From assembly GCA_040755535.1 (NCBI GenBank), contig JBFMAV010000002.1, positions 1 to 64,000 on the forward strand: a stretch of DNA of 64,000 nucleotides. The letters run 5' to 3'. This stretch comes from Aquabacter sp040755535 (GTDB taxonomy: Bacteria > Pseudomonadota > Alphaproteobacteria > Rhizobiales > Xanthobacteraceae). The position numbers were made by a program, and so were the translations under genes. Of the stretch, positions 50,291-59,428 are shown piece after piece. Each line of letters begins with the position of its first letter. The stretch's first letter is position 1. The notes beneath the pieces are model-generated. The model was given only the letters and a program-made list of their open reading frames with translations. It made no database searches and had not been told where the DNA came from.

Positions 50291-51451
50291 TCAGCTCCCC
50301 GCGCTCGGCGCCTTTGTCTCGCCCTTGATGTCGACGCGGCTGCCGTCCCGAAGCGCGAGTTGGCCCTGGGTCACCACCACCTCATTGCCGGTGAGGCCGG
50401 CGGCGATCACCGCCCGTCCATCCACGGTGCGCTCCACCGTGACCGGCCGGACGCGGGCGACGCCCTTCTCCACCACGAATACGAAGCTGCCATTCTGCCC
50501 GATCTGGACGGCCTCGTTGGGGATCACCACCACGTTGGGCTCCTGGCGCAGCGTGACCGTCACGTCCCCGAGCGTGCCCGGCCAGAGGCGCTCATCGGCA
50601 TTGGGGAAGAGCGCGCGCACCATGAGGGTGCCGGTCTGGATGTCGATGGTGTTGTCGAGGGCGGCCACCTTGCCGCCGGAGATGGTCGTCCCGCTGCCCT
50701 GGAGGCGGAACTGCACCTGGGCCTGGCCCATATTGGCGCGCAGCTCGCTGAGATAGCGCTCAGGCACGCCGAAGGCGATATAGATCGGCTTGATCTGGCG
50801 GATGGTGGCGAGCGTGTCGTCGGCGCGGATCACGGAGCCGGGGCGCGCCTGGGCGATGCCGATGCGGCCCGAGACCGGAGCCTTGATCTCATAATAGGTG
50901 CGCTGCACCTGGAGCGCCTGGAGGTTGGCCTCATCCTGCTGGACGGTGGCCTTCTGCATCTCGGCGGTGGTCTTGGAATCGTCCACCTGCACCTGGGACA
51001 CCGCATTGCGGGAGGCGAGGCCGCTGTAGCGCTCCACATCGCGCAAGGTCTTTTCGAGCTGGGACTTGTCCTTGGACAGGGTGGCCTGCGCCTGGAGGAT
51101 CTGAGCGTCGATCTCGCGCGCGTCGAGAACGAAGAGGATGTCGCCCTCCTTCACCTCGGCGCCGTCCTCGAACTTCACCTGCTCCACCCGACTCGCGACG
51201 CGGCCGCGGATCGTCACCGTCACCATGGGCTCCACCGCGCCGATGGCCTCGAAGCGCACGGGAGCGGAATCGCGCACCGCCGTCGCGACCGTGACCGCGA
51301 CCGCCGCGCGTCCCGTGGGAGTCTGGGCATTCGCGGTGTGGGCGCGACCGCCGATGAGGCCGCTGCTCCAAAGCCAGGCGCCGCCGCCGAGCGCCGCGAG
51401 CACGCACAGCGTCAAGACGAGTTTGCGACCGGAAGAAGAAGAGCGCGCCAT
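50291..51451 (-). CDS. RND efflux periplasmic adaptor subunit (membrane fusion protein)
   Basis: This 386-residue adaptor bridges the RND pump and an outer-membrane channel. It has an N-terminal signal-anchor helix (residues about 9-30) and a lipoyl half-motif around 80 (VEPMVTVTIRGRVASRVEQVKFEDGAEVKEGDILFVLD). A helical hairpin follows (about 115-170), then a second lipoyl half (YYEIKAPVSGRIGIAQARPGS) and beta-barrel parts. The ATG at 51451 is the first gene of the operon with the permease. A possible hairpin repeat lies in the promoter region. Confidence 0.93.
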   Translation of the reverse strand: MARSSSSGRKLVLTLCVLAALGGGAWLWSSGLIGGRAHTANAQTPTGRAAVAVTVATAVRDSAPVRFEAIGAVEPMVTVTIRGRVASRVEQVKFEDGAEVKEGDILFVLDAREIDAQILQAQATLSKDKSQLEKTLRDVERYSGLASRNAVSQVQVDDSKTTAEMQKATVQQDEANLQALQVQRTYYEIKAPVSGRIGIAQARPGSVIRADDTLATIRQIKPIYIAFGVPERYLSELRANMGQAQVQFRLQGSGTTISGGKVAALDNTIDIQTGTLMVRALFPNADERLWPGTLGDVTVTLRQEPNVVVIPNEAVQIGQNGSFVFVVEKGVARVRPVTVERTVDGRAVIAAGLTGNEVVVTQGQLALRDGSRVDIKGETKAPSAGS

Positions 51452-51516
51452 ATCGAATTCACCTGATCGGCCCCTAAGGCGCCGAAACCCTGTACCCCAT
51501 TGCGGTCCGCACCACC

Positions 51517-51634
51517 CTAGAGCGCGATCCGATCAGATTGAAACAATTTGATCGGTGAATCGCCCTCTCACTCTTTTGTTAGAGAATGCGTGATCCGACC
51601 AGATGCGATGCAGGCTGATCGGCGCATGCTCTAG
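51517..51634. repeat. Intergenic inverted-repeat element with CTAGAGC ends
   Basis: This 118-base element begins CTAGAGC and ends GCTCTAG, perfect 7-base terminal inverted repeats. Inside are two imperfect hairpins: CCGATCAGATTG with CAATTTGATCGG (one mismatch) at 51529-51555, and CCGACCAG with CTGATCGG (one G-T pair) at about 51596-51622. It sits in the gap between the RND adaptor and the aminotransferase, with no ORF. Similar GATC-rich hairpin repeats are scattered in genomes of this order. No second copy was seen in this window. The rest of 51452-51743 holds no gene. Confidence 0.6.
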
Positions 51635-51743
51635 ACTGGGTCACGCACGCCGCCAACATGGCACAGGCGGGCTGGCGGGGGCGATCACGATCCTGTTCGC
51701 ACGGCGGGTTTTGTTTCATTCGATATTAAATTCGCGCCCGATT

Positions 51744-52922
51744 TTACCGCCGCAAAGTGCCCGCCAACCGCTCCAGCGCCCCGTCCAGCGTGGCATCCGT
51801 CTTGGCGAAGCAGAAGCGGACCACGGAACGCACCGCGTCCTGCGCGTACAAGGCCGAGACCGGAATGGCCGCGACCCCGTGACGGCGCACCAGATCAAGG
51901 CAGAAGGCTTCGTCATCCAGATCCGGATCGATGGCCGAGAGGTCCACCGTCAGGAAATAGGTGCCCGCGCTCGGCAGGACCGGGAAGCCGAGCGCGGACA
52001 ATCCGTCGGCCAGCCGGTCCCGCGAGCGCTGGAGCGACGCGCGCATACCCTCGAAATAGCTGTCCTCCTTGCCGAGCCCATAGGCCACGGCCACCTGGAG
52101 GTTCGGGGGCGTCGTGAAGGTGAGGAATTGATGCGCCTTACTCAGCACGCGCATCAAGGGCGGCGCGGCGCAGACGAGGCCGACCTTCCAGCCCGTGAGC
52201 CCGAAGATCTTGCCGGCCGAGCCGATCTTCACCGTGCGATCGCGCATGCCCGGCAGGGACATCATGGGCACATGGCGCCGGCCGTCGAACACGATGTGCT
52301 CCCACACGTCGTCGCACACGGCCAGGGCGTCGAAGGCGAGGCATTGCTCGGCGATGAGCGCCATCTCCTCGCGGCTATGGACGATGCCCGTGGGATTTTG
52401 CGGGTTGTTGAACACCACCAGCTTGGTGCGGGGCGAGAACACCTCCGCCAAGGCCTCGCGCGTGATGCGCCACTGCGGCGGCTGAAGGCGCACGAGGCGC
52501 GGCACGCCGCCCGCGCGCAGAACCAGCGGCAGATAGGCGTCGTAGAGCGGCTGGAACAGCACCACCTCGTCGCCCGGCTCGATGAGCGCGAACAGCGCCC
52601 CCGCGAGCGCCTCGGTTGCGCCGGAGGTCACCATCACCTCGCTGCTGGGGTCGAGGTCCAGACCCTGCCAGTGACGGTAATGCGCCGCCGCCGCGCTCCG
52701 CAGCTCCGGCAGGCCCATCATGGGGGGATACTGGTTCCACCCGTCCACCACCGCCTCGGCGGCGCGCTGGCGCACGTCGAGGGGTCCCGGATCGTCGGGA
52801 AAGCCCTGCCCGAGATTGATCGCCTGATGCTCGCGCGCGAGCGCGGACATGACCTCGAACACCGTGGTCGGCAGGCTGGAGAAGACAGGATTGAGAGCGG
52901 GTGCGCGGGCTTGGATGTTCAT
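51744..52922 (-). CDS. PLP-dependent aminotransferase, class I/II
   Basis: This cytosolic aminotransferase of fold type I has 392 residues. Features include INLGQGFPDDPGPLDVRQRAAEAV near residues 35-58, NQYPPMMGLPELRSA near 63, SGATEAL near 98 for phosphate binding, NNPQNPTGIV near 170, and the PLP lysine in KIGSAGKIFGLTGWKVG near 235. It resembles methionine/kynurenine aminotransferases of the DapL/YbdL type; the exact substrate is uncertain. The gene is monocistronic. It is 67 bases from the next minus-strand gene, and transcripts may be shared. Confidence 0.9.
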   Translation of the reverse strand: MNIQARAPALNPVFSSLPTTVFEVMSALAREHQAINLGQGFPDDPGPLDVRQRAAEAVVDGWNQYPPMMGLPELRSAAAAHYRHWQGLDLDPSSEVMVTSGATEALAGALFALIEPGDEVVLFQPLYDAYLPLVLRAGGVPRLVRLQPPQWRITREALAEVFSPRTKLVVFNNPQNPTGIVHSREEMALIAEQCLAFDALAVCDDVWEHIVFDGRRHVPMMSLPGMRDRTVKIGSAGKIFGLTGWKVGLVCAAPPLMRVLSKAHQFLTFTTPPNLQVAVAYGLGKEDSYFEGMRASLQRSRDRLADGLSALGFPVLPSAGTYFLTVDLSAIDPDLDDEAFCLDLVRRHGVAAIPVSALYAQDAVRSVVRFCFAKTDATLDGALERLAGTLRR

Positions 52923-52989
52923 GGGGCGGGATGTGTAGTGCCTCCTGAGCCCGGGGAAAAGCCCGGCTTGCGGAAGGATGTGCCGGCCT

Positions 52990-53283
52990 TCAGCCCACCG
53001 CGCGCAGGGGCACCAGGGCGTCGGCCAATTCTTCCTCGGTGACGGTGGAAAGCGGCTTCAGAAGTTTCGCCGCCTGGGTTCGTTCTCCCGCGCGCATCAC
53101 CAGGATGACCGTCTCGGCACCGCCACATGCGGGGTCGCCGCACGCGATCTCCGTTACGGACACGCTGGCCTCCTCATCCAGTCTCAGAATCCGGCGCACC
53201 TTGTCTGCGACCTCGCGGGCGGCATCCCGCGCGGCCTGCCGCTCCCCGTCCCCGCCCTTGCCCCGCATGAAGAAACGCACCAT
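52990..53283 (-). CDS. Conserved hypothetical protein
   Basis: This 97-residue protein has a basic N-terminus, a helical segment (AARDAAREVADKVRRILRLDEEA), then SVTEIACGDPACGGAETVILVMRAGERTQAAKLLKPLSTVTEEELADAL. The C-G-D-P-A-C-G pattern before a beta strand is shared by small rhizobial proteins of unknown function. Both cysteines may bind a metal or redox group. GGAAGGA precedes the ATG. It lies between the aminotransferase and the antiporter on the same strand. Confidence 0.65.
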   Translation of the reverse strand: MVRFFMRGKGGDGERQAARDAAREVADKVRRILRLDEEASVSVTEIACGDPACGGAETVILVMRAGERTQAAKLLKPLSTVTEEELADALVPLRAVG

Positions 53284-53373
53284 GCCCGATCATCCTTCCG
53301 GTCCCGCGTGCGCCGCGCACCCGCGCATCATACCCGCACCCACGCATCGGCATAATCGTCATTATCCCAAGGC

Positions 53374-55164
53374 TTACCCCCCCACGATGCGGGCGGCTGT
53401 GCGGGTCAAGAACCGCTCGGCGCGGCGGAGCAGACGCTGCCGCAGGCCTTGCGTGTCGTCGGCCGCTTCTTCAAAACGCAGGGCCACATGGGTCACACGT
53501 CCGGATGCCACGGCACGCACTTCAATGGCTGCATGGCCCATCATGATGCGCATGCCCGGAGCTACGCGTTCCTCGGCACGATCCGCGAAAGCATCAGCGA
53601 TGGACATCTGCCGGTCCGCCTCTGCTGCTGGAAGACCATAAAGGTCCGCTACCTCGCCGATACGCACGTCTCCGGAAAACGGAAAGGCCGCGTCGTCATC
53701 CCATGCCTGCGGCTCCGCCATGAAGACCCGGTCGAGCTGAGGCACGCGCTTGGGCGGCGCCAGCAGATAGACATAGTCGCGCGGCGTGAGCGCACCGGCA
53801 TCGGCCGCCGAGAGGATTTGTCCCTCCCGCACCACGAGCACGGGACGGGCCCAGCTTGGCAAAAGTCCAACCGAAATGGGTTTTGTTCCCGCCGCCACCG
53901 GATATCCGACCAATTCATGCTCGCTCTGACCGGGCAGGTCGATCTCCACTCGCTGGGGTTCTCGCATGGGATCGGACAGCGCGACCCCGAGCCGCCGAGC
54001 GGAGGTCGCGAGAGTCAATCCGTGCAGGACAAGCGACGCGAGCACCACAATGAAAGCGACGTTGAAATAAAGCGGCGCCATGGGCAGTTGCGCCAGCATG
54101 GGAATGGTTGCCAGAAAGATGGAGACGGCGCCGCGCAATCCCGCCCAGGAGACGAACAGCTTTTCCCGCGTGGAAAACCCGAACCGCGCGAGGCAAGCGA
54201 ACACAACGGCCGGCCGCGCAACCAGGAACAGGAAGCCGGCAACCGCCAGACCCGCCGGCAGGATGACGAGCAGCTTGTGCGGCGTCACCAGCAAGCCGAG
54301 CATGGTGAACATGACGATCTGGCACAGCCAGGTCACCGCATCATGAAACGACGTGATGCCGGCAATTCCGCGCACCGGGCGGTTTCCAACCACAAGGCCC
54401 GCCAGATATACGGCGAGGAACCCAGAACCATGCGCGAGTGAGGTCAGGGAGAAGACCAGGATCGCCCAGGCCACCACCAAGACCGGCTGAAGACCACCGG
54501 GAAGATCGACGCGATTGAGAAAGGCGGCGAGCGCAAAGCCGCCGAGCACGCCGAGCACCGCGCCCACCGACAATTCCCGCAACACACCGGTCAGGACCGC
54601 CCATCCGAAATCCGCGGTTCCGGCTGCAATCAGTTCGACAAGCAGGACTGTCAGGAAGACCGCGGCCGGATCATTGGTCGCGGATTCGATTTCGATGACC
54701 GCATCGAGCTTGCGACCAAGCTTGAGCCCTTGCGCCCGCACCAGGAAGAGCACGGCCGCTGCGTCCGTGGATGCGACGATCGCTCCCAACAGAAGCCCTT
54801 GCAGAAGATTGAGGCCGAGCAGTGGAACGGCGGCGGCCGCCACCAATGCAGCAGTTGCGATGACGCCGACCGTCGACAGCAGGAGCGCCGGCGCCACCGC
54901 TCCACGCATGCTCGACACCCGCATGCGCAGCCCGCCGTCGAAGAGGATGACGGCCAGGGCAGCGGACCCCACCATATAGGTGGCCCAATAGTCGCTGAAA
55001 TGAATGCCCGCGACGCCGTCCTCGCCCGCAATCATCCCCACCAGAAGAAAAACCAGCAGGATCGGCGCGCCGAAGCGGGAGGCAACCAGACTCGAGACAG
55101 TGCCAACAACCACCAAGGCGGCACAGATGAGAAGCGCCAGATTGGACAGGATTACAGCATCCAT
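53374..55164 (-). CDS. Potassium/proton antiporter, CvrA (NhaP2) type
   Basis: This inner-membrane cation/proton antiporter of the CPA1 family has 596 residues with about 12 helices to residue 400, then a soluble TrkA-C-like part. Conserved pieces are FLLVGMIAGEDGVAGI near residue 45, ASTDAAAVLFLVRAQGLKL near 130-150, the ESATNDPAAVFLT ion-site motif near 160, and FVSWAGLRGAVSIFLATIP near 345. CvrA proteins export K+ or Na+ in exchange for H+. I start at the ATG at 55164, where the membrane domain begins; 24 further in-frame codons upstream lack family sequence. Confidence 0.92.
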   Translation of the reverse strand: MDAVILSNLALLICAALVVVGTVSSLVASRFGAPILLVFLLVGMIAGEDGVAGIHFSDYWATYMVGSAALAVILFDGGLRMRVSSMRGAVAPALLLSTVGVIATAALVAAAAVPLLGLNLLQGLLLGAIVASTDAAAVLFLVRAQGLKLGRKLDAVIEIESATNDPAAVFLTVLLVELIAAGTADFGWAVLTGVLRELSVGAVLGVLGGFALAAFLNRVDLPGGLQPVLVVAWAILVFSLTSLAHGSGFLAVYLAGLVVGNRPVRGIAGITSFHDAVTWLCQIVMFTMLGLLVTPHKLLVILPAGLAVAGFLFLVARPAVVFACLARFGFSTREKLFVSWAGLRGAVSIFLATIPMLAQLPMAPLYFNVAFIVVLASLVLHGLTLATSARRLGVALSDPMREPQRVEIDLPGQSEHELVGYPVAAGTKPISVGLLPSWARPVLVVREGQILSAADAGALTPRDYVYLLAPPKRVPQLDRVFMAEPQAWDDDAAFPFSGDVRIGEVADLYGLPAAEADRQMSIADAFADRAEERVAPGMRIMMGHAAIEVRAVASGRVTHVALRFEEAADDTQGLRQRLLRRAERFLTRTAARIVGG

Positions 55165-55310
55165 CGAACGCGGAGCCCTCGGCTTGGCCTGGAAACGCAC
55201 GGAGACGAATCGAATGTAGCTCCTGTTTGGCTTCAAGCGTATGGTGATGTTGGCCTGCTGCGGATCAGGGGGCGTTCCGGGGGGAGCGCGACCGTAGCGG
55301 GGCGGGGGTC

Positions 55311-55586
55311 ATGATCATGCCCATCCATCCTTGCGCCTATGCATATCTCGTGCGTGCCTGCCTCCTGACGTCTTCCGGCACGTTGTTCACCGAACCCGAC
55401 ACCATTTGTTTCGACCTCGACCTCGCGCTGGAAATGGCCGAGAATGATCGAGACTATGCTGCCGGCCTTGCGGTCTACGCGCTGGGCATCGATGGCGACC
55501 TTTTGGCGGAACGCCCTCTCGTCAGCCACGGCATCGCAGTACCGAATAGCGCGCCGATCATGCCGTTCACGACGTCGGCACACTGA
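55311..55586 (+). CDS. Hypothetical small protein
   Basis: This is a 91-codon ORF, starting at the ATG at 55311 or 55317, with third-position GC like neighbouring genes. The mid part FDLDLALEMAENDRDYAAGLAVYALGIDGDLLAERPLVSHGIAV reads like a folded alpha/beta segment. No clear ribosome site, signal peptide or known domain is seen. It lies alone, divergent from the antiporter and convergent with the Zn-ribbon-like ORF. I cannot assign a function. Confidence 0.45.
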   Translation: MIMPIHPCAYAYLVRACLLTSSGTLFTEPDTICFDLDLALEMAENDRDYAAGLAVYALGIDGDLLAERPLVSHGIAVPNSAPIMPFTTSAH

Positions 55587-55600
55587 GCCGGCCCCGCGAC

Positions 55601-55822
55601 TTAACGGCGTGCCGTTGTAAAGCGCAGGGCCTCGATGGGCGACGCAAAGCTCACGATACGAACAGCGCGACTTCCGCAAAGATCGCACCGGAGCCGCGCT
55701 CCCGGTGCGGATTGCGGTTCGCCACCGCTACCCTCGGCATCCAGGGCTTCGAGCTGAGGGTGGGGTTTGGCCGTTCCAATGATTGAGCGGCGGCGGCAGC
55801 GGGGACATTCAGCGCAAAGCAT
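55601..55822 (-). CDS. Small putative zinc-ribbon protein
   Basis: This is a 73-codon ORF with two CxxC-like pairs, CAECPRC (residues 3-9) and CDLC (about 46-49), spaced like a zinc ribbon of the MJ0042 type. The linker is Gly/Ala/Pro-rich, and there is no other domain. The start at 55822 has no good ribosome site, so expression is uncertain. It is on the same strand as the nuclease-like gene, 59 bases after its end. Confidence 0.45.
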   Translation of the reverse strand: MLCAECPRCRRRSIIGTAKPHPQLEALDAEGSGGEPQSAPGARLRCDLCGSRAVRIVSFASPIEALRFTTARR

Positions 55823-55881
55823 GAGGAATTTCCGCAGGAAAAGGCGTTGCTTTTGAGGCGACAGGTCTCATCGCCGGCGTG

Positions 55882-56373
55882 CTACTGACCGCCCGTACCA
55901 AAGCGAAGAGGTCCCTGAAATCCCCAGAGGCCGGCCCCCATTGACCGGGCATCCTCCTGTTCGGCTTGATAGGTTTTGCCGTATCGCGCCAGGGCCCATC
56001 CCGCACGCACCATCGCAGCACCGATATCCACGCCTTTCACACTGCACCGAGCAACCTCCCGGGTATAACTGTCCCGCCCCTCGGGAATGCAGGTGATGGC
56101 GGCGAGGCCCACGAGTTCCTTCAGAAACAGCGCAGCGCGCTGTCCACAGGGGACCGTCGCGCCCTTGGGATCCGCGCAGGCATAATCGAGAGGCGGCGCG
56201 TCAATGTCCGCGAGCCGGATGCTGTTGCCAGCGATTTCCAGCGTATCTCCATCGATGACGGCCGCCCTGCCGTGGAGATAAGCGTCGGACGCCGGGGCCT
56301 GAATCGATTCGGCATGCGCCGGTCCTCCGGACACACATGCCAAAGCGACAAGAGCATACAGCCGGTTTCGCAT
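55882..56373 (-). CDS. Secreted nuclease-like protein (thermonuclease/SNase-like)
   Basis: This 163-residue protein has a signal peptide (cut near residue 20, PAHA) and a thermonuclease-like fold. Typical pieces are RAAVIDGDTLEIAGNSIRLADIDAPPLDYAC near residues 35-65, CGQRAALFLKELVG, and MVRAGWALARYGKTYQAEQEDARSMGAGLWGF. Whether the catalytic Arg/Glu set is complete is unclear; many such small rhizobial proteins act as inactive or non-specific nucleases. The ATG at 56373 fits the leader. It is divergent from the serine-hydrolase gene across about 150 bases. Confidence 0.82.
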   Translation of the reverse strand: MRNRLYALVALACVSGGPAHAESIQAPASDAYLHGRAAVIDGDTLEIAGNSIRLADIDAPPLDYACADPKGATVPCGQRAALFLKELVGLAAITCIPEGRDSYTREVARCSVKGVDIGAAMVRAGWALARYGKTYQAEQEDARSMGAGLWGFQGPLRFGTGGQ

Positions 56374-56524
56374 GTGGGGACGAATGGAGCATGTCATCAC
56401 CGCCATCAAACCAGACCTTGCTGCTCCGCGCCATTGGATTGAGCCCGGGATCAGGCTGTCATCAGGCTGCGGCTCAGCTAAGGTTACGTTAAGGCACAAG
56501 CGACTGAGGGGAGCCAGCGGCGCG

Positions 56525-58177
56525 ATGAGCACTGATGTGAAGCGCCGCAAACATGCCCGCGTCGGAATGAGGGCTTCGACCTTGCCCGGCGCAAACCTGT
56601 GCATTGTTGCCCTGCTGGCGAGCCCTTTGCCCGTCTACGCGCAGACTTCGTCAACGCAGGGTTCGCCGACGCAAATCTCTCCCTCACAGACGCCGGCGCA
56701 GACCGTCGCCACTTCCGTCCCGCCAGCTCAGATCGACGCGGCCATCGCACGGCTCGACGAGATAGCAATCGGCATCCAACGCCGCAGCCAGGTCCCCGGC
56801 ATGGCGATGGCGGTCGTACGCGATGGGCGTGTGGTTTATGCAAAAGGCTTCGGAGTTCGCAGAGCGGGCGAAGACGTACGGGTGGATTCCGACACGGTGT
56901 TCCAGCTCGCATCGCTGTCGAAATCCCTTTCGGCGACAGTCGTGGCCCACCAAGTCGGTGCCGGCGCGATACAGTGGGACACGCCGCTTGTCTCCCATCT
57001 TCCCTGGTTCGCCCTGTCGGACCCTTGGGTCACGAGCCATGTCACCCTGGCGGACATGTTCAGTCATCGCTCCGGCCTGCCCGACCATGCGGGCGATGAC
57101 CTTGAGGACCTCGGGTACGATCGCACGCAGATCCTGGAGCGGCTCGGATATCTGCCGCTGAACAGTTTTCGCAACAGCTACGCTTACACGAATTTCGGCC
57201 TGACGGCTGCCGCGGAAGCGGTCGCGGTGGCTGCGGGAACCGATTGGGCCTCCCTGGCGGACCGCACATTGTACCGACCGCTGGGCATGGCCTCGACCAG
57301 TTCCCGCTTCTCCGATTTTCTGGCGAGGACGAACCGCGCTTCCGCCCATGTGCGCATCAACGGGGCGTTTGTTCCCGGCCCGCAGCGGCAACCGGATGCG
57401 CAGGCGCCGGCGGGAGGCGCCAGCGCATCCGTAACTGACCTGTCCCGTTGGATGATCTTGATTCTCAACGGCGGCTTGATGGACGGGCGTCCCTTTGTGC
57501 CGAACGACGCTCTCCTGCCGGCCATGCGGGCCGAGGTCATCTCCTCCCCCTCGCGCACCGCCGATGCCCGGCCCTCTTTCTATGGCTATGGAATCGGCGT
57601 GAGCATTTCCTCCACCGGACGCGTCGCGCTGGATCACTCCGGGGCCTTCGCCATGGGCGCCGGTACGACCTATCGTCTGGTGCCCTCGCTCGGGCTGGGG
57701 ATCGCGGTGCTGACCAATGCGCAGCCGGTCGGTGCGGCAGAGGCGATCGTCGCCGAGTTCATGGATCAGGTGGAACTCGGTCAATCATCCCGGGATTGGT
57801 ACGCAGCCTACAGCCAGGCCATGGCGCCCCTGCTTGCCCCCGTTGGCAGCCTCGCCGGAAAGTCGCCGCCGCCCCATGCCGCCGCTCCCGCACCGCTCCA
57901 CCTCTATGCCGGGCGCTATGAGAATCCCTATTTCGGGGCCGCGGTGGTCTCATTGGCCGAGGGCGATCTGATACTCGCCTTGGGACCCGACGAGACCCGG
58001 CGGTTCACCTTGTCTCATTGGGACGGCAATACATTCGCCTTTGTGCCCACCGGCGAGAACGAACCTGCCGGCTCCCGCACGGCCGTTGTCTTCGCCCAAA
58101 GCGGCTCCGAGGCCGCGGATGAACTTTCCATCGACTTCCTGAACACCGAAGGGATGGGCCATTTCATGCGTCGGTAG
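56525..58177 (+). CDS. Class C beta-lactamase-like serine hydrolase
   Basis: This 550-residue secreted or periplasmic enzyme has a signal segment (residues about 25-40, cut near YAQ), a Ser/Thr/Pro-rich stretch, then a beta-lactamase/transpeptidase-like domain. The active site is S-L-S-K near residue 131, Y-T-N near 222 and H-S-G near 372. A C-terminal beta-rich domain (residues about 450-550, LHLYAGRYENPYFGAAVV) is of the DUF3471 type. Such proteins are esterases, D-aminopeptidases or D,D-peptidases rather than resistance lactamases. The start with GAGGGGAG upstream is preferred to the frame from 56372. Confidence 0.88.
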   Translation: MSTDVKRRKHARVGMRASTLPGANLCIVALLASPLPVYAQTSSTQGSPTQISPSQTPAQTVATSVPPAQIDAAIARLDEIAIGIQRRSQVPGMAMAVVRDGRVVYAKGFGVRRAGEDVRVDSDTVFQLASLSKSLSATVVAHQVGAGAIQWDTPLVSHLPWFALSDPWVTSHVTLADMFSHRSGLPDHAGDDLEDLGYDRTQILERLGYLPLNSFRNSYAYTNFGLTAAAEAVAVAAGTDWASLADRTLYRPLGMASTSSRFSDFLARTNRASAHVRINGAFVPGPQRQPDAQAPAGGASASVTDLSRWMILILNGGLMDGRPFVPNDALLPAMRAEVISSPSRTADARPSFYGYGIGVSISSTGRVALDHSGAFAMGAGTTYRLVPSLGLGIAVLTNAQPVGAAEAIVAEFMDQVELGQSSRDWYAAYSQAMAPLLAPVGSLAGKSPPPHAAAPAPLHLYAGRYENPYFGAAVVSLAEGDLILALGPDETRRFTLSHWDGNTFAFVPTGENEPAGSRTAVVFAQSGSEAADELSIDFLNTEGMGHFMRR

Positions 58178-58288
58178 AAGCCCGCCGGTCCGCGGCGGTG
58201 CCCTCAATCCTCGTACCCGCCCAACCACCAGTGGACAGCGAGACCGCCTCTCACCAAGATCACAATTGATATATTCGGGGCAGTCTTA

Positions 58289-59350
58289 ATGGAGTTCGCG
58301 ACGCGCATGCCTGCCGAGCGGTTTTCGGGCTCTGCGGAAATACGCCGCCGCTTTCTGACGACCGTCATGCTCGCGACCACGGTCTGGGGAATCGGCATCG
58401 TCCTGGCGACCGCCATGGGACTGCTGCCGTTCGAGCGCCTTCAGGCAGCGAATAATTTCGGCTTTTCCCTTCTCAATATCGCGCTGCTTCTGGGCCTTCG
58501 GCGGTTTCCCGGCCGCGCCACGGCCTTCGCCGCCATCTATCTCACAGCGAGCTATTATCTGGTCGTCTGCGCCCTTTTCCAGGTGCCGCAGGATCAGTTG
58601 CGCATGTTGCTCTTCTTCCCGGCCCTGGGGGCGGTTTTCCTTCTGCTGGGCAGCGCGGCGGGTTGGTTCGCCATGTCCGTCTCGGTCATAGCCTTCGGAC
58701 TCGCTTTCCGGACCGGCTATGTTGACGTGACGCCTCTGGCGGCCAGCACGTTCGTTCTCACGCTCGGCCTGACCGCCTTGTTCTTTCACGCCTTCCGCAC
58801 CCAGGCCATGCGCGCCCTCGATATCATCAGCGGGCAGAACGCGGCCCTGGATGCCGCCGCTCGGCGTGATCCATTGACCGGCCTGCTCAATCTGCGTGCG
58901 TTTCGTGAAATAACCGCGGGCATGGCGCGGGAGCGCGCGGTGACGTCCTATGCCGTCGCCTTCATCGACGTGGACCATTTCAAATCGGTCAATGACCGCT
59001 TCGGCCATGCCGGAGGAGATGCAGTGCTGGGATCGGTGGCGCAGGCCCTGCGGCTCGCCGTTCGCCCTCAGGATTCCATCGCCCGGATCGGGGGCGAGGA
59101 GTTCGCCGTCCTTATGCCCGGCGTAGATGCGACCACCGCACTTGGCCTGTGCGAGCGCCTTCGGACCGCCGTTGAAGGCACCCGCGTCACCGTCAGCGCG
59201 GCGCAACTCTCGGTCACCGTGTCCATTGGCCTCGCTGTTTCCAACGATGCCGCTCACTCGGCGGACGCGCTCCTGCTGCATGCCGACGCCGCCATGTACC
59301 GAGCAAAGAATGAGGGACGAAATCGCGTGGCGACGGCCAGCGCACTTTAG
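58289..59350 (+). CDS. Membrane diguanylate cyclase
   Basis: This 353-residue inner-membrane protein makes c-di-GMP from GTP. The N-terminal part has about six helices (residues 22-175), without a recognised sensor. The GGDEF domain (about 190-350) has D-P-L-T-G-L-L-N near 195, FIDVDHFKSVND near 230 and the active site GGEEF near 268. An inhibitory R-P-Q-D I-site lies five residues before the signature. It should be active and feedback-inhibited. It is monocistronic and may oppose the EAL protein encoded at 34.0 kb. Confidence 0.93.
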   Translation: MEFATRMPAERFSGSAEIRRRFLTTVMLATTVWGIGIVLATAMGLLPFERLQAANNFGFSLLNIALLLGLRRFPGRATAFAAIYLTASYYLVVCALFQVPQDQLRMLLFFPALGAVFLLLGSAAGWFAMSVSVIAFGLAFRTGYVDVTPLAASTFVLTLGLTALFFHAFRTQAMRALDIISGQNAALDAAARRDPLTGLLNLRAFREITAGMARERAVTSYAVAFIDVDHFKSVNDRFGHAGGDAVLGSVAQALRLAVRPQDSIARIGGEEFAVLMPGVDATTALGLCERLRTAVEGTRVTVSAAQLSVTVSIGLAVSNDAAHSADALLLHADAAMYRAKNEGRNRVATASAL

Positions 59351-59428
59351 ATCGGACCCAACATGACCTTACCCGCTCAGCGGGACGAGGCGCATCCTGA
59401 TGTCTGGTTGCTCTGCCGAGCAATGGAA

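Noticed and set aside
47886..50756. A 956-codon open frame on the plus strand opposite the RND pump and its adaptor
   Set aside because: It is an antisense reading of two clear genes. High third-position GC keeps the opposite strand free of stops. It has no known domains and is rich in Arg, His, Asp and Gly.
52990..53283. Possible iron-sulfur protein because of the C-G-D-P-A-C-G pattern
   Set aside because: Only two cysteines are present, too few for a cluster without a partner, so it is left as a conserved hypothetical.
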